From Sporichthyaceae bacterium (GTDB lineage Bacteria; Actinomycetota; Actinomycetes; Sporichthyales; Sporichthyaceae), in the NCBI GenBank assembly GCA_036269075.1, contig DATASX010000117.1:140128-204127 (forward strand): DNA of 64,000 nucleotides, given 5' to 3'. Position 1 is the first letter of the stretch; the number at the start of each line of letters is the position of its first letter. This document shows positions 47,364-56,033 of this stretch, one piece after another. The position numbers and the translations under genes are program-made. Under the pieces are notes generated by a model that saw only the letters and a list, made by a program, of their open reading frames with translations, was not told the DNA's origin and ran no database searches.

Positions 47364-48539
47364 CTACTTCCCCTTCGTGGTGGTCGTGGTGCTGCTGTTG
47401 GTGCTCGCCTTCGGCGCGCTCGTCGCGCTGCCGCCGGCCGCGGTCTGCGCTGCCCCGGCCGCTGCCGCCAACTGCGCGGCGGCGGCTTGCTCCGCGGCGG
47501 TCTGGGCCGCGGCCGCGGCGGCGGCCTGCGCCTTGGCGGCGGCAGCGGCCTGAGCGGCCTGCAGCGCCTGCAGCGCGGCGGTCTCCTTGGCCAGACGGTT
47601 GCCGGCGGTGTCGCCGGCGGCGATCATCGCCTCGGCGGCCGACAGCACCTTCGGGTCCGCCAGCCAACTCAGATCGGCGTACCGACCGCTGACGGCGGCG
47701 CTGGTGAGACCGACCGTGCCGTTGAACTGCACCTGCTGCGAACCGTCGGCGCCGCTGACGGTGGTCGTGGTGATGAACGGGGACGCGTACAACTGACTGA
47801 CCTTCAGATTGTTGATCAGCTGACCGACCGCAGCCCGGCTGGGTGCGTCACCGCTGAGTGTGATGCAGCCGATCACGACTGCCGGGCTGAACGGGTCGGG
47901 CTGTGCACAGGACGCGCCTGTGGACGACGTGCTGGTGGGCGTGCTGCTCGCCGGCGCGGTGCTGCTGCCGGTCGAAGTCGTGCTCGCCGCGGTGCCGGTG
48001 GCGGCGGCCTGGGCCTGCGACTGCGTGATGTCGTTGCCGTTGCCGTCGATGCCGGCCTTCGTCAGTGGCGAGACCGGCGGGGCGACCGCGGTGACCGTGG
48101 CCGGGGTCAGCGTGACCGACAAGTTCGTGATCGTGACGCCCGAGGGGGTGCGGTTCTTCAGGTCGGTCAGCGCCGAGGAGAACAGCACCTCGGCGGCCAT
48201 CGCCTGCGAGGCGGCGGTCTTGCGGGCGTCGAGCTCGGAGTAGAACTGCGCGATCGGCGCAAGGGCCGCCAACTGCTGGTTCAGCGGTGCGGTCGCCGAC
48301 TTCTCGTTGTCCAACCGCTGGTTGGCGGCACCCAGGCGGGCGTTCTGCACCATCCAGCCGCCGCCGACGAAGACCGCCGCGACCAGGCCGGCAGCGACCA
48401 GACGGCGACGCACCCGGCGCACCGCGATCGACTGCAGGGTGGCCGGCGAGAGCAGGTTCACCGACGGAAGCTTGAGCACCGGAATACCGGTGCGTGCGGC
48501 GGCGTCGAAGCGCGTCGAATCAATTGCGGGGAACGTCAT
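47364..48539 (-). CDS. pilN: Type IV pilus assembly protein PilN with long Ala-rich tail
   Basis: A 391-residue protein, longer than the usual 180-220 residues of PilN. The N-terminus contains a conserved LPSVNLLSP segment that binds PilM, then a basic stretch and a TM helix (LVAAGLVAAVFVGGGW). A coiled coil and a domain with SGVTITNLSVTLTP follow. The extra part is an Ser/Thr-rich loop (TASTTSTGSSTAP region) and an Ala/Gln-rich coiled tail ending in a Thr run. ATG 48539 is one base from the pilM stop. Confidence 0.85.
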   Translation of the reverse strand: MTFPAIDSTRFDAAARTGIPVLKLPSVNLLSPATLQSIAVRRVRRRLVAAGLVAAVFVGGGWMVQNARLGAANQRLDNEKSATAPLNQQLAALAPIAQFYSELDARKTAASQAMAAEVLFSSALTDLKNRTPSGVTITNLSVTLTPATVTAVAPPVSPLTKAGIDGNGNDITQSQAQAAATGTAASTTSTGSSTAPASSTPTSTSSTGASCAQPDPFSPAVVIGCITLSGDAPSRAAVGQLINNLKVSQLYASPFITTTTVSGADGSQQVQFNGTVGLTSAAVSGRYADLSWLADPKVLSAAEAMIAAGDTAGNRLAKETAALQALQAAQAAAAAKAQAAAAAAAQTAAEQAAAAQLAAAAGAAQTAAGGSATSAPKASTNSSTTTTTKGK

Positions 48540-48540
48540 C

Positions 48541-49692
48541 TCACTCAGCTCCCAGAGCCAGACCGGACAGCAGCGCGACCGAGGCGGACCCAACGGGGTC
48601 CTTCGGCACCGCGCGGGAGAAGCGGACGTTCTCCGGCGGCGCCAACGCCTCCACCGGGACACCGAGGGCCTCGGAGATCCGCTCGTCGAGCCCGGACAGC
48701 AACGAGCCGCCGCCGGTCAGCACGACGCGGGACAGCTTGGTGACGCCGGTCCCCGCGGACAGGAAGAAGTTCAGGGTGGTGCGGACCTCGCCGACGACCG
48801 CGGTCGCGCGCTCGGCGATCGCTTGCTGCGCCGAGTGTTCGGCGACCGAACCGACCGAGGTGGCCGGGGTGCTGCCGGTTCCGTTCGAGGCCGCGCCGTG
48901 CGGCGCGGCAGGCGCCGGGATGAGGCCCGTGCGCTGGCGCGGCAGGCCGAAGTTGGCCTTGGCCTGCTCGGCCTGGTCGAAGCTCCAACCGAACTTCTGC
49001 TGCAGCTCGCCGGTGATGAAGCGGCCGCCCAAGTGGCTGATCGTGCGGACGAACCGGGGCCGGCCGCCGGAATGGGCCGCCACGGTGAGGGTGTCCGCGC
49101 CGATGTCGACGATCGCCTCGGCGGTGTCGGCGGCCACGTTGACGGCCGACGGGCACACCGCGCGGATCAAGGCGAACGGCGCCAGATCGGCCTTCAGCGG
49201 CGAGAGTCCGGCCTCGTCCAACGCGGTCACGAACGTCTCGACCATGTCGCGACCGGCGGCGACGATCAGGACCCGCAGGGTCCGGTCGATGCCCAGTTCC
49301 GGAACGGCCGACAGCTCCTCCAGGATGTGGTAATCCAGGTTGGTGTCGTCCAGCGACATCGGGATCGCGTCGGCGACGGAGTAGACCAGCGCCTTGCGGA
49401 AGTCCGACGGCTCCATCCAGTCCAGGTCCAGTTGGCGGACGAGCACACGGTCGTTGGCGATGGAGAACACGACCTGCTTGGAGGTGAACTTGGCGCTCGA
49501 CCACAGCTGCTTCAGTGCCTTGCCCACAGCGCTGGGGTCGACCACTACGCCGGCGTTGACCGCGCCGGTAGGCAACGGCATCGCGGCGAACTTCTCCAGT
49601 CGCGGTCGACGTCCGACGGTGAACTCGGCTGCCCGGACCCCGGAACTGCCTATGTCGAGCGCGACGACGCTGCGATCGAAGGGACGATTCAC
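48541..49692 (-). CDS. pilM: Type IV pilus assembly protein PilM (actin-like ATPase)
   Basis: A 383-residue cytosolic protein of the FtsA/PilM actin-like fold. Phosphate 1 motif VALDIGSSGVRAAEF is at the N-terminus, VDIGADTLTV in the middle, and LTGGGSLLSGLDE near the end binds the nucleotide. It recruits PilN through its N-terminal peptide. GTG 49692 has AGGAGGA about 7 bases upstream. It is the first gene of the leftward operon; a GCCGAT box at 49743-49750 on the minus strand could be a WhiG-type -10. Confidence 0.93.
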   Translation of the reverse strand: MNRPFDRSVVALDIGSSGVRAAEFTVGRRPRLEKFAAMPLPTGAVNAGVVVDPSAVGKALKQLWSSAKFTSKQVVFSIANDRVLVRQLDLDWMEPSDFRKALVYSVADAIPMSLDDTNLDYHILEELSAVPELGIDRTLRVLIVAAGRDMVETFVTALDEAGLSPLKADLAPFALIRAVCPSAVNVAADTAEAIVDIGADTLTVAAHSGGRPRFVRTISHLGGRFITGELQQKFGWSFDQAEQAKANFGLPRQRTGLIPAPAAPHGAASNGTGSTPATSVGSVAEHSAQQAIAERATAVVGEVRTTLNFFLSAGTGVTKLSRVVLTGGGSLLSGLDERISEALGVPVEALAPPENVRFSRAVPKDPVGSASVALLSGLALGAE

Positions 49693-49820
49693 CGCTGGGT
49701 CCTCCTGGGTGTCGAAGCACGCCTGAACTGCGTGTGACCGCTACATCGGCGGAGGTGATCCCGGGCTGAATACCTCCCGGTCGAAATCAGCCGAACGTCG
49801 GCCGGCACCGGGCCCAACAC

Positions 49821-49935
49821 GCTCATCGATGATCGGGGCGCGATTTCTCGCGCTCCGGGCGGACGATTCCTGACGCTCCGCGTATGAGAGTGCGCACTCC
49901 GCGTATGAGAGTGCGCACTGCGATCATCGATGATC
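49821..49935 (+). repeat. Dispersed repeat element, copy B, between divergent pilM and pilT1
   Basis: It begins with GCTCATCGATGATC (49821-49834), identical to the end of copy A. It contains two perfect 21-bp units starting CTCCGCGTATGAGAG (49876-49896 and 49897-49917) and ends with the perfect 14-bp palindrome GATCATCGATGATC (49922-49935). The last 70 bases align without gaps to copy A on the opposite strand. The placement between two pilus operons could make it regulatory. Confidence 0.75.
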
Positions 49936-50004
49936 GGCGCGGGTGTGAGAATTTCCTACCGTTGGTGGACTCAAGCCGACCCGGTGCGAAGCCGAAGAGA
50001 AGGC

Positions 50005-51249
50005 ATGAGCAGCGAACCGCCGATCGGTCACGCCACCCCGCGGCACCGCGCGCCCGAGCCCACCACCGACGGATTCGACACCTCGGCCTGGGACCTTTCG
50101 GTCGAGCCCGAGGTCGTCGTCCCGGCACCGCGTTCCGGCCGCCGCGCGAGCCTGGAGATCACCCCACTGGTCCGCGCCGTGCTGGAGAACAAGGCCTCGG
50201 ACCTGCACCTGAAGCCGGGCAGCCCGCCCCGGGTGCGGATCTCCGGCTCGCTGGTGAACCTGCGTGAGGATCCGCTGGATTCCGCGGAGGTCTCCGACCT
50301 GGTGATGCCGACGATGACGCGCGAGTCGGCGGCCCTCTTCGACACCAACAACGAGGTCGACTTCGCTGCCGTGGTCGCGGGCGTCGGCCGGTTCCGCGTC
50401 AACGTCTACAAGACCCGCGGCGAGGTCGCCGCCGTCCTGCGACACATCACCGACGAACCGCTCACCCTGGAACAACTCGGCATGCCCGAGGCACTGGCCA
50501 AGTTGGCGCTCGAGCCCCGCGGACTGGTGCTGGTCACCGGCCCGACCGGCTCCGGCAAGACCACCACATTGGCCGCCATGGTCGACGAGATCAACCGCGC
50601 CCGGCCGGTCCACATAATCACGATCGAGGACCCGATCGAGGTCGCGCACCACGACAAGGTAGCCGCGATCAGCCAGCGCGAGATCGGCTTCGACACGCGC
50701 AACTTCTCGACGGCGCTGCGCGCGGCGATGCGACAGGACCCCGACGTCATCCTGATCGGCGAGATGCGCGACACCGAGACGGTGCGTGCGGCACTCGCCG
50801 CCGCCGAGACCGGCCACCTGGTGATGTCGACGCTGCACACCACCGACGCGAAGGAGACCGTCAACCGTGTCGTGGACTTCTTCGCCGAGCACGAGCAGCG
50901 CCAGGTACGGCTCTCGCTCGCCGCGGCGCTGAAGGGCATCGTCTGCCAGCGGCTGGTGCCGAAGGCCGACGGCGAGGGCCGGATCGCGGTCATGGAGGTC
51001 GCCGTCGCCGACGCCCGGATCGCCGAGGCCGTCGCCGACCCGGAGAAGACCGACACAATCCCGGACCTGGTCGCCGGTGGCAGCTACCTCGGCATGCAGT
51101 CCTTCGACCAGGACCTGTGCCGGCTGGTGCTGGAGGGCACCGTGAGCCTCGAGGAGGCGCGTCTGGTCGCGACGCGTCCGCACGACCTGTCGGTGATGTT
51201 GCGCCGCGCCGGGATGAGCGCGGCCCAGGCGGAGGTGGTGGCACGATGA
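50005..51249 (+). CDS. pilT: Type IV pilus twitching ATPase PilT, copy 1
   Basis: A 414-residue hexameric retraction ATPase. A 50-residue disordered N-terminus precedes the PAS-like domain (NKASDLHLKPGSPPRVRISG). The RecA-like core has Walker A GPTGSGKTT (from residue 179), the Asp box IITIEDPIE, Walker B DPDVILIGEMRD and the His box GHLVMSTLHT. The AIRNLIRE retraction motif of proteobacterial PilT is not seen. ATG 50005 (MSSEPP) follows GAGAAGG; the open frame up to 49930 was not used. The stop overlaps rsiG (ATGA). Confidence 0.93.
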   Translation: MSSEPPIGHATPRHRAPEPTTDGFDTSAWDLSVEPEVVVPAPRSGRRASLEITPLVRAVLENKASDLHLKPGSPPRVRISGSLVNLREDPLDSAEVSDLVMPTMTRESAALFDTNNEVDFAAVVAGVGRFRVNVYKTRGEVAAVLRHITDEPLTLEQLGMPEALAKLALEPRGLVLVTGPTGSGKTTTLAAMVDEINRARPVHIITIEDPIEVAHHDKVAAISQREIGFDTRNFSTALRAAMRQDPDVILIGEMRDTETVRAALAAAETGHLVMSTLHTTDAKETVNRVVDFFAEHEQRQVRLSLAAALKGIVCQRLVPKADGEGRIAVMEVAVADARIAEAVADPEKTDTIPDLVAGGSYLGMQSFDQDLCRLVLEGTVSLEEARLVATRPHDLSVMLRRAGMSAAQAEVVAR

Positions 51250-51803
51250 GCATCGCGGACAAGCGGGTCCCGGCGGCACGGCGGGGGGAGACCGACGAGG
51301 TGACGATGAGCGAGCGCCAACCAGCGGATATGACGCAGGGTCAGGTCCGTGCTCTGTCCGCCATGGACCTGCAGGCGCTGCGGATCTACCGACGCGACCT
51401 CCAGCAGGAGGAGGACAAGGTCTCCTACTGGCGGCGCCTGGTGCACGCCCGGCTCGACCTGATCGCCGCCGGCTCGCACACCCAGGGATCTCTGACGCTG
51501 CCTCAGCTGATCAAGGTGCTCGGCGACACCGGCACCGGCGCCTCGCGCACCGCGCTGTCGTCGGTGCACCCGGCCGGGCCGCTGCCCGACCTGCCCGAGT
51601 CCGAGTGGATGTGGGTCACCGAGATCGACTTCCACGACGCCGCCGCGGTCGAGGAGGCCACCGCCCGGCTGCGTGCCGCTGAGGAGAAGCTCACCGCCTA
51701 TCGCAAGGCGTTGTTCGAGCGCATCGACGAGGCCACCGCCGAGTTGATCGTGCGCTACAAGGAGGACCCGACTGCGGCCCTGGCGGTACTGCCACCCACG
51801 TGA
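51246..51803 (+). CDS. rsiG: RsiG-like anti-sigma factor (c-di-GMP-type coiled coil)
   Basis: A 185-residue mostly helical protein. RsiG binds c-di-GMP with two repeats E-x3-S-x2-R-x3-Q-x3-D, one on each helix of an antiparallel coiled coil. Here repeat 1 is E56-x3-S60-x2-R63-x3-H67-x3-D71 and repeat 2 is E146-x3-T150-x2-R153-x3-F157-x3-D161. Spacing is exact in both, but Q is replaced by H and F, and one S by T. The surrounding RRL...RLDLI and AELIVRYKED also fit the family. It overlaps pilT1 by 4 bp and precedes pilB, so it is part of the pilus operon. The partner is probably the WhiG sigma factor 5.5 kb away. ATG 51306 is an alternative start. Confidence 0.82.
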   Translation: MSIADKRVPAARRGETDEVTMSERQPADMTQGQVRALSAMDLQALRIYRRDLQQEEDKVSYWRRLVHARLDLIAAGSHTQGSLTLPQLIKVLGDTGTGASRTALSSVHPAGPLPDLPESEWMWVTEIDFHDAAAVEEATARLRAAEEKLTAYRKALFERIDEATAELIVRYKEDPTAALAVLPPT

Positions 51804-51860
51804 TCGGCGCGGGGGCGTTGCGGACTCGACCAGGACGAAAACAGTGCGCGGGGCGGGGAA

Positions 51861-53567
51861 ATGACTGAACTGACGGCGCGTCATGCCGCGCCGTACGACG
51901 GTGAGACCGTCCGGGCGCTGCTGAACTCCGAGGCGATCCAGCCCGACGTGCTCGGGCGGGCGATCGCCCGGGCCGCAGCCGACGGGCGGACCCCGTTGCA
52001 GGTGCTGATCGACGAGGGCGAGGTCCGCCCGCAGGACGTCCTGCGGGCCGAGGCCATCGCGATGGGGATGACCTCGGTCGACCTGGTCGGCTACTCGGTC
52101 GACCCGTCGGCGGCCTCGCGGATCCCCGCCGACCAGGCCCGGCGGTTCGGCATCCTCCCGTTGGAGATCGTCAACGGTGAGCTGCTGGTCGCGGTCAGCC
52201 TCAAACAGGCCGGGAACATCGAGCTCAAGGACGACCTGACCCGGCTGGTCAAGGCGCGGGTGCGGTTCGTGCTGGCCGACGCCGAGGAGATCGAGGCGCG
52301 GATCCAGCAGATCTTCCGCGCCGAGGACGAGCTGACCGACCTGTCCGGCACGATCGCCACGGCCGAGCCGGAGGCGGCCGACCTGGCCTCGTTCACCGCG
52401 GTGGCCACCGAGGCGCCGATCGTCCGGTTCGTCAATCTCCTTATCTCACAGGCTATTTCGGACCGGGCGTCGGACATCCACGTCGAGCCGACCGAGAACA
52501 GCCTGCGGGTCCGGTACCGCATCGACGGCGTGCTGCACGAGACGAACCGGTCGCCGAAGTCGATCCAGGCCGGGGTGATCTCCCGGCTGAAGATCATGGC
52601 GGACATCAACATCGCCGAGCGGCGGATCCCGCAGGACGGCCGGTTGTCGGTCAACCACCAGGGCCGCAAGATCGACCTGCGCGTGGCGACCCTACCGACC
52701 GTGTGGGGCGAGAAGATCGTCGCCCGAATTCTCGACAACACCACCGCCCAACTCGGCCTGGACGACCTCGGCTTCTCGCCGGAGAACTTCACCCGCTACC
52801 GGACCGCGTACAGCAAGCCCTACGGGATGATTCTGGTGACCGGGCCGACCGGATCGGGCAAGTCGACCACGCTGTACGCGACGCTGAACATCCTGAACAA
52901 GCCTGAGGTCAACATCATCACCGTCGAGGACCCGGTCGAGTACCGGATGCCCGGGGTCAACCAGGTGCAGACCAACCCCAAGGCCGGACTGACCTTCGCC
53001 GGGGCCCTGCGCTCGATCCTGCGTGCCGACCCCGACGTCATCCTGATCGGTGAGGCTCGTGACCACGAGACCGCCCAGATCGCGATCGAGTCCGCGCTGA
53101 CCGGCCACCTGGTCTTGTCGACCCTGCACACCAACGACGCCCCGTCCGCGATCGGTCGTCTGGTCGAGATGGGCATCGAACCGTTCCTGGTCGGCTCGGC
53201 CATCGACACGATCCTGGCCCAGCGACTGTGCCGGACCTTGTGCCTGTCCTGCCGCGAGGCCTACACCCCGACCGCGACCGAGTTGGCCGATCTGCGCTTC
53301 CCCATCGACCACACCGGCCTGCCGACCCTGTACCGGCCCATCGGGTGCAACCACTGCGCCCGCACCGGCTACCGCGGCCGGATGGCGTTGCACGAGGTCA
53401 TGCACGTCGATGAGGAGATCGAGCGCCTCGCGGTGGCCCGGGCCACCGCCGACGAGATCTACCGGGTGGCCGTCGAGAACGGCATGACCAAGCTGCGCGA
53501 GGACGGCTGGCTGAAGGTCAAGAAGGGCCTGACCTCGATCGAGGAAGTCCTGCGCGTCGTCGCCTGA
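51861..53567 (+). CDS. pilB: Type IV pilus extension ATPase PilB
   Basis: A 568-residue GspE/PilB ATPase. An N-terminal MshEN-type region (about 20-150, PLQVLIDEGEVRPQD and FGILPLEIVNGELLVAVS) is followed by the N2 domain (ASDIHVEPTENSLRVRYRIDG). The core has Walker A GPTGSGKS (328-335), ITVEDPVEYRMPG, Walker B DPDVILIGEARD and GHLVLSTLHTND. A zinc module has C-x3-C-x2-C (CRTLCLSC) and CNHC. MshEN domains bind c-di-GMP in some homologues, of interest beside RsiG. It is 57 bases from rsiG. Confidence 0.95.
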   Translation: MTELTARHAAPYDGETVRALLNSEAIQPDVLGRAIARAAADGRTPLQVLIDEGEVRPQDVLRAEAIAMGMTSVDLVGYSVDPSAASRIPADQARRFGILPLEIVNGELLVAVSLKQAGNIELKDDLTRLVKARVRFVLADAEEIEARIQQIFRAEDELTDLSGTIATAEPEAADLASFTAVATEAPIVRFVNLLISQAISDRASDIHVEPTENSLRVRYRIDGVLHETNRSPKSIQAGVISRLKIMADINIAERRIPQDGRLSVNHQGRKIDLRVATLPTVWGEKIVARILDNTTAQLGLDDLGFSPENFTRYRTAYSKPYGMILVTGPTGSGKSTTLYATLNILNKPEVNIITVEDPVEYRMPGVNQVQTNPKAGLTFAGALRSILRADPDVILIGEARDHETAQIAIESALTGHLVLSTLHTNDAPSAIGRLVEMGIEPFLVGSAIDTILAQRLCRTLCLSCREAYTPTATELADLRFPIDHTGLPTLYRPIGCNHCARTGYRGRMALHEVMHVDEEIERLAVARATADEIYRVAVENGMTKLREDGWLKVKKGLTSIEEVLRVVA

Positions 53568-53611
53568 CAGCGTCGCTTCTGCGGACCGATCTTGCGTGCG
53601 ACGATTCCGAC

Positions 53612-53902
53612 GTGGCCAATCTCCGCGTCGATTACTCGGTCCTGCACGGGACGCGGCTGTCGTTGGCGGCCATCGCCGAGGAGTTCGAGCAGTTGCACCA
53701 ACGCCGCAACGACGAGGCCCGGATCTGGGGCGGGGCGCAGATCCGGCACCAGATGAACGAGTTCGCCTCGAACTGGGACCGCCACCGCGAGGACCTGACG
53801 AACCATCTGCAGAAGCTCGGGACACACTGCGGGGCGATCGCCGACACCTTCCGGTCGGTGGACGAGGCACTGGCTTCGGCTCGCGGGCACGAGCGGACTT
53901 GA
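53612..53902 (+). CDS. WXG100-like small protein of a T7SS-type cassette
   Basis: A 96-residue protein with two long helices and a central turn at R-I-W-G-G (residues 37-41), the place of the WXG motif. A C-terminal GAIADTFRSVDEALA resembles the tail of ESX-type partners. Such proteins form helical hairpins and pair with a larger T7SS substrate. GTG 53612 (VANLRVDYS) is used. Its stop overlaps the TTG start of the next gene (TTGA), so the two are co-translated. No ESX secretion apparatus is in the window. Confidence 0.65.
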   Translation: MANLRVDYSVLHGTRLSLAAIAEEFEQLHQRRNDEARIWGGAQIRHQMNEFASNWDRHREDLTNHLQKLGTHCGAIADTFRSVDEALASARGHERT

Positions 53903-55269
53903 CGTCCCGACCGACCGACTGGGCGCCCCTGGCAGAGCGGGATCCGTTGCCGGGCGACCCGGACGCGATCTTCGGGGAGACCTCGCGCCTGCGGAACATG
54001 GCCGTCGGGATCCGCGACCAGGCCGGTCGGCTGCGGCGGATCGGGGCCGATGCGTCGATGACCGGGCAGTCCGTCGAGGAGTTGCGGGCCTCGGCGCTTG
54101 AGGCGCCCAAGAGGCTGGAGACCGTCGCCGAGCGCTACTCGAAGGTCTCCGGGCTGCTGAACTCCTGGGCCCCGGAACTGGAGGAGTTCCAGGCCGCCAC
54201 CGTCAAGGCGTTGAACAGGGCCCTGGCGGCGAAGGCCGAGCGCAAGCGCAACCCGCACTCGGATCTGCTGAACCCGAACCTGTTCACCTACCAGACCATG
54301 CCCGCCGGAGGCCTGGGCGCAGCCCCGGAACTCACCGGCCCCGAGGCACAGTTGGCAGAGGCCCGCCGGGACCTGCAACACCTCCTGGACGAAGCCGCTG
54401 GCCGCGACCGCTACTGGGCGCACCAGATCTCCCAGGCCATCGACGACAACCTCACCGACGGCTTCTTCGACCACATCCACCAATGGGTCGAACGCAACAA
54501 CGGCCGGATCGAGGGCCTGACCGACAAACTCGGCTGGATCACCACCATCGCCGCCGGCGCGGCCCTGCTGGTCCCGGGACTGGGCGAGGGCGTCGCGTTG
54601 GTGGAACTGGTCGAGCTTGCCGAGGGAGTGGGCCAGGCCTCCGCCGGGATCAGCCTCGCCGCGCACGCAGTGCAGGTCGCCGGCGGCGAGAAGGGCGCCC
54701 GCTTCGACCTCGGCCTGGACATCTTCGCGCTGGGCAGCCTCAGCGCAGCCAAGCGCCTGACCCGCGGCCTGGGCCGCACCGCCGAAGCCACCCGGGAAGC
54801 GGCGGCTCAGGCCGCCGGGCGCGAGGCCGCCGACGAGGTCCAAATCAGGACCGAAGCGGAGTTCCAGACAGTCATGTCTGACCCGGCCAGCACGCAACCC
54901 GTGCGCCAGCACGCACAGAAGGACCTGCAGGAGCTTGAGCAACGACGCGCTCGCGCCTCAAGCGACGCGGCCGGCGAGGTCCTGGCGACTCCCGAGCCGA
55001 GCGCCGGCCTGGGCCACGTGCTGCTGGCAGGCGAGCGTGAGGCCGCCGACAGCGCGGCAGTCATCGACACCATGCGCCTTCGGTACGGCAACGACGCGAC
55101 GGTGAAGCGGCTGGCCGATCACGGGGATCGCCTGGTCAGTGCCGGTCGGGCCAACTTCCCGACCGCGACAGGAGTGGACGCCGCCGACAAGATCGGAAAC
55201 CACACGGCCCTCAAGAAGTCATACGGTGGGTTCAAACACTGGGTGGTGGCCGGAGGCCCGCTGCAATGA
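53899..55269 (+). CDS. T7SS-type polymorphic toxin-like protein, unknown C-terminus
   Basis: A 456-residue protein. Residues 1 to about 110 match the putative T7SS-secretion domain of actinobacterial toxins: W-x-P-L, then DPLPGDPDAIF, two amphipathic helices and a YSKVSGLLNSWAPEL helix. A middle hydrophobic region (GWITTIAAGAALLVPGLGEG, about 210-270) is typical of these proteins. The last 140 residues are the position of the effector but match no toxin domain known to me; they end near HTALKKSYGGFKHWVV. TTG start overlaps the WXG-like gene; the stop overlaps the next ATG (ATGA). Confidence 0.6.
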   Translation: MTSRPTDWAPLAERDPLPGDPDAIFGETSRLRNMAVGIRDQAGRLRRIGADASMTGQSVEELRASALEAPKRLETVAERYSKVSGLLNSWAPELEEFQAATVKALNRALAAKAERKRNPHSDLLNPNLFTYQTMPAGGLGAAPELTGPEAQLAEARRDLQHLLDEAAGRDRYWAHQISQAIDDNLTDGFFDHIHQWVERNNGRIEGLTDKLGWITTIAAGAALLVPGLGEGVALVELVELAEGVGQASAGISLAAHAVQVAGGEKGARFDLGLDIFALGSLSAAKRLTRGLGRTAEATREAAAQAAGREAADEVQIRTEAEFQTVMSDPASTQPVRQHAQKDLQELEQRRARASSDAAGEVLATPEPSAGLGHVLLAGEREAADSAAVIDTMRLRYGNDATVKRLADHGDRLVSAGRANFPTATGVDAADKIGNHTALKKSYGGFKHWVVAGGPLQ

Positions 55270-56033
55270 ACCTGTTTCGCCAAAAGCACGACGCCCCCGA
55301 CGGCTCGAGAACCGGCTGCCCCACCGCGGGCGAACTCGGCCACAGCCAGTTCGGCACGCCGCTGAATCAGATCATCCACGCCGACGTCGACTATGACTTC
55401 CGCTGTTGGATCGGTATTCCGTCCTGGGGTGGCCATTGGAAGGACCCCCAGCAATGGGGCGAAGAAACGGCTCCCATCACATGGGGCGCCTGGGTCGAGA
55501 CGAACCCTGGCGCCGAGCACCCAGGCGACGAAGCAGTCGCGGAGACCGCGCTGAAATTTGCGGTCTACGGCGCGCAGTTCGGCGGGTTCGACCCGTCCCG
55601 GCCATTCGAGATCGTCACTTACCTGTACCTGCCTGATCCGCGCCAGTCCGCGATCGTGACCCGCGTCTGGGTCGACGATCATCCGGACCTGACAGTCGAG
55701 GAGGCAGCCGGCGTCGATGACCCCGAGGCGATCGAGAAACCTGCCGTGGAGCAGTTCCGCACCGACGCCCTCGGCCGCTGGCTGAAGGTCACCCGGCACG
55801 CCTCATTGGCCGACCCCGACGATGCCGATCGGCACGACACGGGAATCTTCATCTCCCTCCGGTATGCGTTCAAGGTGCCCGATCGGCCGGCAGTCGTGAT
55901 CGTGTCGGCCAGTACCACCGAATTGGAACGGATGGCCGCCGCGCAGGACGACCTGGACGATTTCGTCCGCACCATCACCCTCAGCCTCGCCGACGGGACC
56001 CCGGTCGCGGGGGGCAAGATCCCCGGCGCGTGA
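55266..56033 (+). CDS. Unknown protein of the T7SS-like cassette (third gene)
   Basis: A 255-residue soluble protein, rich in Trp in its first half (GIPSWGGHWKDPQQWGEE, then WGAWVE), with alternating strands and helices. It lacks a signal peptide and TM helices. The 4-bp overlaps on both sides show strict co-translation with the toxin-like gene and the fourth gene. Position suggests an immunity protein or a chaperone, but there is no direct evidence. Codon use looks slightly less GC-rich in the first 300 bases. Confidence 0.6.
   Translation: MNLFRQKHDAPDGSRTGCPTAGELGHSQFGTPLNQIIHADVDYDFRCWIGIPSWGGHWKDPQQWGEETAPITWGAWVETNPGAEHPGDEAVAETALKFAVYGAQFGGFDPSRPFEIVTYLYLPDPRQSAIVTRVWVDDHPDLTVEEAAGVDDPEAIEKPAVEQFRTDALGRWLKVTRHASLADPDDADRHDTGIFISLRYAFKVPDRPAVVIVSASTTELERMAAAQDDLDDFVRTITLSLADGTPVAGGKIPGA

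Noticed and set aside
46146..48743. 865-residue open frame opposite pilO and pilN
   Set aside because: Produced by the Ala-rich and Thr-rich coding of pilN and pilO; no protein-like pattern.
49876..49917. Possible CRISPR array from 21-bp direct repeats
   Set aside because: Only two adjacent units without spacers and no cas genes; the same structure recurs at 28.3 kb as a dispersed element.
53596..53898. N-terminal extension of the toxin-like gene across the WXG-like gene
   Set aside because: The extension is Arg/Pro-rich noise in another frame; TTG 53899 with a TTGA overlap fits the other overlaps of the cassette.
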